Assembly: GCA_034336665.1 (NCBI GenBank)
Contig: CM067584.1
Span: forward strand, 1,736,001-1,800,000
Direction of reading: 5' to 3'
Source: Luscinia megarhynchos
Taxonomy: Eukaryota; Chordata; Aves; Passeriformes; Turdidae
Length of the DNA stretch: 64,000 nt
Part shown: positions 55,901-64,000 of the stretch, in pieces
Numbering within the stretch: the stretch's first letter is position 1
Layout: each line of letters begins with the position of its first letter
The notes under the pieces: model-generated
The model's database searches: none
Seen by the model: the letters and a program-made list of their open reading frames with translations, nothing else
Told to the model about the DNA's origin: nothing
Program-made: the position numbers and the translations under genes

Positions 55901-58900
55901 CCATAAGGTTAAAGGCTTTTTTTTCCTGCTCTGTGGGCTGACTTGATTTTTCAGCCACAAGCACCCTCTGTGTTCTCAGTTACTGGTGGTTAAAGAAATC
56001 TCCTCCTTGCTGCAGGTGGTACAAGCTTCACTCCAAGCCAGGGAAGAAGGAAAAGGAGAGAGGGGAGATCGAGGTGGACATCCAGTTCATGAGGAGCAGC
56101 ATGACAGCCAGCATGTTTGACCTGTCCATGAAGGACAAGCCCCGCTCCCCCTTTGGGAAGCTCAAGGACAAGCTCAAGGGCAGGAGGAGCAGTGGCCTGT
56201 CAGACACAGCCTCAGAGATCGTCCCCAGCACCTCCCACTCCCCTGCTGACAGCGAGGACGAGGCGGCCGAGAAGGAGAAGAAGAAATCCAAGCTGAAAGC
56301 GCTGTTCTCCAAGCCTGGCCTGCACAGGACAGCCCTGTCGCAGTCCCTGTCCGTGCTGCCCACCCAGCAGCCCCCCAGCCCCAGGGCACGCCCGCGGGAG
56401 CCGCGGGGGGATGGGCAGGAGAGCGAGGCCTCTCCTGCCTCAGAGCGTGAGTGCTGCCACAGAGCCTTCCCAGAGGGCTGCCTGCACTTTCCACAGCGCT
56501 GCCTAAGTTCTTCTCTCTGAACAAATCCATGGGAAATGTTGTTCTTGCATCTTGAATTTCTCCCTGTTTTGTTTTTTCTTTTTTGCAGGATCCTTTGAAA
56601 ATGCTCTGGAAGAGAAGCCAGCTCCTTCTCCTCTCTTCAGATCTCGTAAACCAGCCTTTTTGGACAGCAGGCAGCTCACCCAAGGAACCACTAACCACAC
56701 CAAAAAGGATGGGCTCTCTTTGTTCAGTGGCCTTAAGTCCAAAAACGATCCCGTGTCCAAGTCTAGTCTGTGCATCAATGGCAGCCACGTTTATATGGAA
56801 GAGACCACAAGGAAGGACAAGACTCCAGCCTCCTCCCCCTCTCCTCGCCTCAGGAGGAAGCAGCACTTTGCTTCAGAGGAGAACCTGTCCTCCAGGTCCA
56901 CTAAATCACCTGAAGAGGTGGGGAGAACCTCTTCTGGTCAGGCTTTCTCTGGGTCCACATCCTTGGAGACCTTCAAATCCATGACTTTGCCATCGTACAA
57001 ACTGCTCAGCAGTGAGGAGCAGCTGGACACCAGCGTTCCACCTGGCATTGAGGCTGCCAGAGAGACCAGAAAACCAGAGCCCAGGAAGTCTGCCTTGCTC
57101 TCCCTGGTCACTGGGAAGAAGGAAACAGTGAAGACCAGCGATGCTGAGAGTGCTCCTGACAGAGCCCTGCAGAGTGAGGAAAGTGCAGTTGCAGAAGAGA
57201 AGAGTGAGGAGGAGGCCCAGTGCCCTGAAGGCCCCGGGGATTTGGGCAGAGGGAGCCTGTCAGGAGATGCTCCCCGTGTGGAGGAGGCTGTCACACACAA
57301 ACAGCTCAGCCCCTGCCAGGAGGAACAGAAACCTGAGAGAGCTGCTCCAGCCAAGACCAAAGCTGTGAAACCCAGGTGAGTCCAGCTGCTGGCAGGGGCA
57401 GGATGGGCAGGGTGGTGGCAGGGGGCAGTGGGCTGTGTCCTGCCACACCTGGGCTCAGGTGCTGCTCTGTGGGTTTTACACTGGTGTTGGATGCTTTGAT
57501 AGCAAATAGCAGCTCCAGGTTCTTCCTCAGTGGGAAAAGGAGATGCATGTAGGGATGCTCCTTGTAAGGGATGCTGGAATAGTGGTTCTCTAGTGCAGGC
57601 ACCTGTGCAGGTACTGGAGGGGTGATTTCTGGCTGGATCTCTTGCACAAACTAACTGTGTCTGAGCTGTGTGGCTGCAGCCTCCCCAGGGTCTGAAATGC
57701 CTGTTCTAACATCTCTGCTTTCCTCTTCCCTACTTGGCTGTGGCTTTCCAGAGGGAAGCCTTGAGCCCTTCTGCTTTTGGCATCGTTCACAGCAGCACAG
57801 AGGGCTTTGGTGTGGATTTGTACACAAGGCTTTTTTGGAAATTCTGCTCCTTTATCCTTCATACAGGTATATAAATAAATTGTGTTTGGGGTTTTGTGTA
57901 TATATAGGTGTGCCCTACTAATGAGCCTGTGTTTTGTGTGTGTCCCTAACTCCTCATTTTCAGTGCTTCTCAAGTTAAGTTTCTTGCCTGTGCAGTGTTT
58001 TACATACTAATAAACCTGCTTGGGGTGCAAAGGGACAGTGCTTGAAGCAGCAAAAGCAAGCTGTGCAGCAGGAGAGTTCTGACAGAAGCCCAGCGCTTGG
58101 TAAAGGTGCAGTTAGGGATGTAAAGCCTCACAGACACAGGGACCTCTCTCTGAGGTCTCTTTAGAGCATAGCTCATCTCCAGTGGCAGAGCTGATGGAGG
58201 CTGCTGCTAAAGCTTCTCTGTTCCTGCCTCGTGTTGCATCTGCAAGTGTCATGCGAGTTTTTTGTCCCTTTTTGCAGACTGGGCCTGTCTCCAGAGGAGG
58301 AACCCAAAGCCACGCTTCCCACTCTTGCACCTGACCCCCTCCTTGCTTTCCTCTCTGTGCACCCTGCCAGCAGTGCAAATAATCCTTTTGTTTCTAAAGT
58401 GGGGCAGGCAGTCCCAGGGCCAGACTCTGAAAACACCACCAGTTCTCCTGCCTCTCTCACTTCTGCTGTTGCTGCAGGGCTTTGGAATGACAAGAACCCC
58501 TTTGCTCCTGGGTGGGACAGGGCATCCAGAGCCTGTTTCCCTTCACCCCATCATCCTGCAGCCTCTGTTCCCAAAGTGCCTCTTCCTGGGCAGGTCCCTG
58601 CTAGGGGCAATAATCCTTTTGCTGCTGGCTGGGGGCAGCCTCCTGAGGGCTCTGGCACGGAGCCTTCCCGGGATCCCTCTGGCCCAGCCACACCTCCTGT
58701 CCCCTCTGGCTCTGGTTTCAATGGCAACAATCCCTTTGTGTCCCAGCCTGGGGGACAGGCAGTGCCAGCTTTCCAGGCTGTCTCTGCTGCTCCCCCTGCC
58801 TGCCTGCCTGGTGGGGAGGACTGTTCCTCGGCAGGACACCCTGCTCGTGGTGCTTCAGGGGGCTCTGTGGATGTGGCTTTAGCTGTGCCACACCCTCTTG

Positions 58901-61900
58901 GCACTTTGTCTGACCCCCCTTCTGGCCCCACTGGGCTGGCTCCAGAGCCCCACTGTGGTTCTGCCCTGCTTCAGCCTGAGGATTCTTTGGAAGGCAGCAA
59001 GGCAGGCACTGGGAAGTCTGTGTCCTTTGTCCTGGGGGGATGGCAGGGTGTCCCGTCAGGGGAGGTGGGTTTGGGTGGGCAGGAAGGTGGAGAGCAGCAC
59101 CTGGGTTCCAGTGGGAGGTTACAGACAGCAGCAGGGGAACCAGCAGGCTTGGGGGGTGAGCTGGGAGCAGGGGGTGGCCCAGGGGACAGAGCCCTCTGGG
59201 GACAGCAGTGATGGGGCAGCCCTGGAGGTCTCTGGTGTGAGCACTGAGCCCTGCACGAGGGCTGGCAGAGGTTCTGTGCCCGCTGAGGAGCAGGAGGCCT
59301 GCGGGGCAGAGAGGGCAGAGCGTGTGCCCCTGGCAGAGCCCCAGGCAGCCCCAGCTGCTGGAAATGGGGCACGTGCTCACGGCCAGCCAAGCCCCAGAGC
59401 CTGCACGGCGTCCCCTGGGGAAGGGGCCCCGGGCAGGGCTGGCAGCAAGGCCCCTGTCCCCCCAAAGGCAGCCCCACGGGTGGCTGTGCTGCTGAGGAAA
59501 CCCCCAGTGCCTTCCCAGGCTGGGCTGAGGGCTGATGCTCCCGCTGCAGGCGATGCTGTACATCCCACAGCAGCCAGTGGTGAGAGTTCCCAGCTCTCAG
59601 CAGCTGCTCGTGGGTGCCTCCCTCAGGGTGGCTCCTGGGGGCCTGTCACCCCTGCAGGGACGCCCAGAGGCAGCAGCAGTGGCAGGCCCCCCGGAGAGCA
59701 GGGGGATGGCGATTGCCCTGTCAGTGTCACAGATCTCAGGCCTGCCCCTCCCGTGCCCGGGGGCCGGGGCCCGGCGCTGCCCGTGATCCCCGAGGCAGGC
59801 TCTGATGATGAGCTGCTGGGGGGCTGCCAGGAGGGCTCTGGGGTCCCTGCCGCTGCCAGAGGTGTTCTGGGGGATGGAGAGCAGAGGGAGCTCTCTGGCA
59901 GCTCTGCTGTCCGGGCTGCTCCTGGTGCTCAGGAGCCAGGCAGGGTGGCTGCAGGGGCGGCTCCCAGGGTCGGTGTGCAGGGAGCTGCCTCAGGCTCAGG
60001 TGTGGTGTCTCCTTCCAGGGAGTGTGACAGTCATTTTGAGAAACAAGAGCTGGAAAGGAGTGCAGGTGTTGAGGAGTGTGCAGAGTGTGACTTCCCTGAG
60101 CCTTCTGCTTTCTCTTCCTCCCTGCCAAGCCCCTGCCAGCCCTACTCCTGCTCCCACTCCCTCCTCTCTGGCCCCCCGAGCCGTAGAGCAGAGTCTCCAG
60201 CAGCCGAGGGCTTCGCAGATAAAGCAGGAAACTCGGGCAAGAAGAAGCTCCTGCAGGCTCGGGTTTCACCCTCTGAAACCTTCCCTAGGCAAACCCCACG
60301 GGGTGGGGAAACCGTGTCTGCCCAGCACAGGTGAGATGTGTGGGGCCACAGCAGCTTCCTCCTGCAGTGGGAGCTGTGCTGGGTCTCTGGTGCAGCTCTG
60401 TCCTGCAGCTGCTGCACCTGGCCAGGATGCACTGCAGTGTGGGGCTGCTGCTGCTGCAGGGGGTCTGTGCCAAGGGCACAGCTCAGCACAGCTCTCTGGG
60501 GAGCCCTCAGGGAAGGTGCAGGTGGAGTGGAGTCACTGCATCCCACCGGCCTGGCACTGAGCTGTTGGTTCAAACTGGGAGAATGGGGACCCTGGGAAAG
60601 GGGGATGCTTCATTTGCTGGCTGAGCTCAGTGGTCACCACAGCTGGGACTGGTGCCACTGACCTGCCAGCCCTGGAGACTTCACCTGCAGAGCTCTGCCT
60701 GGGGTCTGGGACACCTCTGGGCCAGCATTTGCTGAAATAGAAGGAAAATTTTCTTCCTGTGTTAAAATTGGTGCTCTAAGTCCTGCTCAGGGAATAATGA
60801 CAGCACTTCCTCACAGCTTGTGGTGTCAGTTCAGACTGGACAAGGCCTAACACTTGTCACAGGACAGCAGAAGTATTTGATATGTTGTAAGATCACAAAT
60901 ATGTTGTGATTAGGAAAGTCAGGCTGAAATACCAGTTCCTGAGGGATCAGAGTAGCTGCCCTGTGTTCTGTCTCCTCGTGTAGCCTGACCTGGCTTTTCT
61001 TCCATGACACACAGGATGTATTTCCCTTCCTGCTGCTGCTTTATCTCCAATGCCTGAAGCCAATAAAGATAGTAGAGAGCTGGAAAATACTTACAAAACC
61101 CCTGTGGCTTAGAAATACCTCATGTTCCTGGAGCTGAATCTCTTTTCTCTCAGGAGACAGAGCAGGGAAGGAATTGTCCCCAGTTTCTTGCTGTATTTTT
61201 TCTTAGTCTGAAGATCTGTGTCATGCTGCTGTTACATCTTCTGCCTCAACAACAGGAACCTTTTTTTTCCTGTTGCAGACTCCATCCTGTGAAGCCAATG
61301 AATGCCATGGCAAACAAGCCTCAGAGCAAGAGCCTGAATGTCATCAGCACCATGAATGAAAAGCTGCTGGAAATGAGTGTGAAGGTATGGAGTGGCACTT
61401 TCACTGCCCAGGCTTTGATTTAATTGAAGAGTTTGTGTATTCCAGGTAGTTGGGACATGAACTTCCTTTTGGTCAGCCCTTAAATTCCTGTTTTCCTGCA
61501 GACTGATCTATAATAGAGCTGGGGCTCGTGTTTTGTGGAGGAGGTTCTCAGGCACAGCCACTTCCTTGGAGCACAGTCATGCTCTGGGATCAGCAGTGGG
61601 GCTGGGAGGAGCTTTCAGCATAATCCTGGCCTCCAAAGTGACCTCCAGACTTGAGGCACAGCTTACCTGCCACACTGATCCAAAAGGCTGGGAGCATCCC
61701 TGGGCCGGCAGGAAAAATCCACAAAGTCCTGGGTCCCCTTATTGCCTGTCAGGGTACTCTGGGGAAATAGAGAAGCTAGAACTGAAAAAAGAGCAGTGCC
61801 TCCTTCTGGTGTGAGGGGAGAGGATGAGAGCTGAGTGACTCAAACGGTTGCAAGGGGGTTGGAAACTTGCAGTGGGTGTTGTGTGTTCTGATTGCACCTG

Positions 61901-62434
61901 AATTGTGTGTGATGCCCCAGAGGAGGCTCAGTGCTCACATCCCTGCCTGGGCTCTGCTCTGGGAGCTGGAGGAATCAGCAGAGGCTGCCCAGCACCTCTC
62001 AGTGCTGCTCAAGGGTTAAAAGCAGACTGTTCAGAGGAAGAGGGAAACCAGCAAAGGCTTGGCTGGGTGTTCCTGGCTGTTCAGCTGAAGCTGGCTGGTT
62101 GAAGCTCTAGCAGGTTGTTGGGCAGCAGCTGCCTCAGTGCTGCTCTGTGTTTGTGTGGCTGGTTTGGGATGCCCTGTGCCTGCTCTGACCCTCCTGTCCC
62201 CCCTCCCCTCCCCAGAAATACGACCCCTCCGAGCCTGCCTATGCCTATGCCCAGCTGACCCACGATGAGCTGATCCAGCTGGTGCTCAGGCAGAAGGACA
62301 CCATCAGCAGGAAGGAGCTGCAGGTGAGGGAGCTGGAGGATTACATCGACAACCTGCTGGTCAGGGTGATGGAGGAGACCCCCAACATCCTCCGTGCTCC
62401 CACGGCTGGCAGCAGGAAGGCTGGCAAGATGTGA
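52998..62434 (+). CDS. RAB11FIP1: RAB11FIP1 (RCP), Rab11 effector of endosome recycling
   Basis: Exons: 52998-53326, 56016-56446, 56589-57375, (58278-60330, long form), 61279-61384 and 62216-62434. Without the long exon the phases agree and give 623 residues, close to human FIP1C (649). Exon 1 and the start of exon 2 form the C2 domain (HVRVTVLRARGLRAK, SDAYAVMALG, LHRALAGADKFLGRAEV), which binds phosphatidic acid and PIP3. Exon 2 has the conserved FMRSSMTASMFDLSMKDKPR and FGKLKDKLKG. The last exons read RLHPVKPM, then KYDPSEPAYAYAQLTHDELI and the Rab11-binding coiled coil (LQVRELEDYIDNLLVRVMEE). The protein recruits Rab11 on recycling endosomes and moves integrins and growth-factor receptors. 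The start MAGSAAGWAPTHVRV is shorter than human. Confidence 0.95.
53376..53645. repeat. 120-bp tandem duplication in RAB11FIP1 intron 1
   Basis: GGGGATTCTGTGTCC occurs at about 53379 and 53499, with the following 110 bp also repeated (GGCGGCTCCAGGT, AGAGGTTTTGGGG, TCTCAGCCCCAC). A third partial copy starts near 53620. Divergence between copies is roughly 10-15 percent by eye. Confidence 0.85.
54912..55105 (-). mobile_element. CR1 LINE 3' fragment in RAB11FIP1 intron 1
   Basis: The top strand reads AGAATCCCAGAATGGACCTT, then CCACTGGACCATTGCTCCAA, ACCTGGCCTGGAACACTTTG and GGAAGAATTTCCTCCTCATT. This is the reverse complement of a CR1 3' region. It is truncated and non-coding, antisense to the host gene. 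Confidence 0.85.
58278..60330 (+). CDS. RAB11FIP1: RAB11FIP1 long optional exon, frame broken by one base
   Basis: The acceptor TTTTTGCAG and donor CACAG/GTGAGA are good. The first frame (from AGA CTG GGC) is open to TGA at 59209-59211. A second frame, shifted by one, is open from before 58898 to the donor and joins exon 5 correctly (SAQHR then LHPVKPM). The exon is 2053 nt; a phase-neutral exon needs a multiple of three, so there is one base too many or two too few. The first part has four NPF motifs (NNPFVSK, KNPFAPG, NNPFAAG, NNPFVSQ), known ligands of EH-domain proteins. With one base corrected, the long form would be about 1,307 residues, near human (1,283). It is either an assembly error or a real break that leaves only the short isoform. 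Confidence 0.8.
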
Positions 62435-64000
62435 GGGGCAGGGACTGAATGCCCCAGAGCAGGGTGAGGAGCTGCTCTGCAGCAGGTGCTGCTGCTTGTG
62501 CTGCTCACAGAAAATGACCTTTTTCCTCTTTCTGTCTTGAGCAACCCTGGGATTGATTAATAGCTCCATCAGGTGTTGTAATGAAGTCACCTTATCATAT
62601 TTATTTTTTTGTTTTCTTCCCATTATTTGGGAAGATCAGGCATTAACCCAAAGGCTGGTTGTGATGGGAAGGAGGAGGGTTTTTGATGTGTTTTGCTTCC
62701 CAGCAAGGCACTGATGATCCTTTAGGAAGATGTTTTTTAAATGGTTTTGGTTTTTAGCAGCTTTGATAGATCAGTTACTTTTCTTCCCTCATCTGAAGTT
62801 GTAGTGCAATATAAATCCTTGTACAGTAGAGCTTGAGGATTTGACTGTTTTTAAAATAATAACAATTAACTACACTGGAGAAGTCCAAAGATGTCCCAGC
62901 TTCAGGCCTGGGCTGTAATTTAAAAGGAATTAATGCCCTGAAGGTTGACCATAAGCTGACCAAATCTCAGTTCATCTCATCGAGGGGACATTCCCAAGGA
63001 GAAGTTCACAGGTTTTTTGGAGTAGGAGCCATTGAGGTTCCTGGTACTTTTCTGCCATAGGAATGGCACCAATGGATTGGGCCAGGGCTTCATTTTAACT
63101 CAAGTTGTTCTCTTGGTGTCTCAGTTTCTGCTCTGGAGCAGGGCTGGCTCACATCCTGGGAGCTCTGTGCCCATTTCCCTCTTACACTCATCCAGGACAC
63201 AGAATTGCTTTGGCTGCAGGAGCTGGGGTGACCTTGAGCACCTGTCCAAGGTGCAGTTTTGCAGAAAGTGCTTTTTGTTGTCACTGCAGAGAGGGGAGGG
63301 AGCTGGGGCTGCTGCTCTGGCTCCCTGCTGCTCACACGAACCCTGGTGTGGCTGAGGGTGTGCTGGGCAGCCCAGCCCCCCTGGGCTCCCCGTGGCTCCA
63401 GGATTTCTCCCCACCCTGTCAGACAGCAGGGACAGCTCCGGGCTGGGAGCAGCCCCACAGCCTCCCCCGCTGGCAGCCACGTGGGGCTTTTGTTTGCTGA
63501 GCTCTTGGCAGAGATCAAAAGAACCAGATGCCTTTTTGCACCTCTGGGATCTGCCAGGGTAGGGAGAGCCCATAAAAGGCTCAGAGGGAAGCTGGAAAAC
63601 CAAGAGAGCAGGAAGCAAAGGACCAAAGCTCCATGAGGACCAGAGCTAAAAGCTTCCCAGCCTTAATTCTGTGGAAACAAACACTCCTACCTGTGGAAAC
63701 TGTTGGGTTATTGGGTCACTCCTGGCTCGGGGTGAGTTTCTAACTCAGGTTTTCTACAGCAAAGCACTTTATTGAGCAGCTGGAGGACTCTCACCCTGTG
63801 AGCAGTCTGCTTACAATTGTCATAAACCACTGGAAACTACTGGAGATCTCAAATACTGTATTTTTGTAGTGAGGAGCAGTTTAATATATTTGCATGGAGA
63901 TGTAAACATTTATTATAAAAATCAAAAAAAATGCTGTTAATGACATTTTTATTCCTGCTACCAAAGTCTGGAGCTTTACAGGCAGAGCTGTCCCTCGTGG
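62435..64000 (+). other. RAB11FIP1 3' UTR and downstream DNA
   Basis: AT-rich unique sequence after the stop, typical of a 3' UTR. I find no canonical AATAAA on the top strand before the window ends; ATTATAAAAA near 63910 is the closest weak signal. No other gene is visible. Confidence 0.5.

Overview
This window is vertebrate nuclear DNA, almost certainly from a bird. Genes have many GT-AG introns, promoters are CpG-rich, and three fragments read as CR1 LINE ends, the main avian retroelement. Gene order is BAG4 (-), LSM1 (+), STAR (+), ASH2L (-), NODAL-type TGF-beta ligand (+), EIF4EBP1 (-), ADRB3 (+), RAB11FIP1 (+). Apart from the NODAL gene, this is the human 8p11.23 block in reverse, orientations included. 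In chicken the block lies on a microchromosome, which fits the high GC, short introns and dense minisatellites. The species cannot be fixed from sequence alone.

Layout. 1-3.75 kb: the 5' end of BAG4 and all of LSM1, divergent from one CpG promoter. 3.8-7.8 kb: intergenic DNA with a CR1 end and two GC-rich arrays. 7.8-11.9 kb: STAR, with a recognisable proximal promoter. 12.3-22.8 kb: ASH2L, tail-to-tail with STAR. 23.7-25.5 kb: the NODAL gene, head-to-head with ASH2L. 31.1-35.8 kb: EIF4EBP1. 36-45 kb: a gene desert with four arrays. 45.3-46.6 kb: ADRB3, intronless as read. 50.5-52.9 kb: a 2.4 kb array ending at the RAB11FIP1 promoter. 53.0-64 kb: RAB11FIP1.

The genes share no single pathway. 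LSM1 acts in mRNA decay, STAR in mitochondrial cholesterol import, ASH2L in H3K4 methylation, NODAL in embryonic axis signalling, 4E-BP1 in mTORC1-controlled translation, ADRB3 in catecholamine signalling and RAB11FIP1 in endosome recycling. BAG4 is a BAG-family Hsp70 co-chaperone.

Most of the non-genic sequence is tandem repeat: more than twenty arrays, nearly every one with its own unit. Most very long open frames on either strand are stop-free readings of these arrays and are not genes. The points most worth checking are a displaced cysteine and a coding minisatellite in NODAL, a GC-AG intron and a phase mismatch in ASH2L, a one-base excess in the long exon of RAB11FIP1, and two distant arrays built on the same CACACCTGTAC core. 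I found no clearly undescribed gene system.
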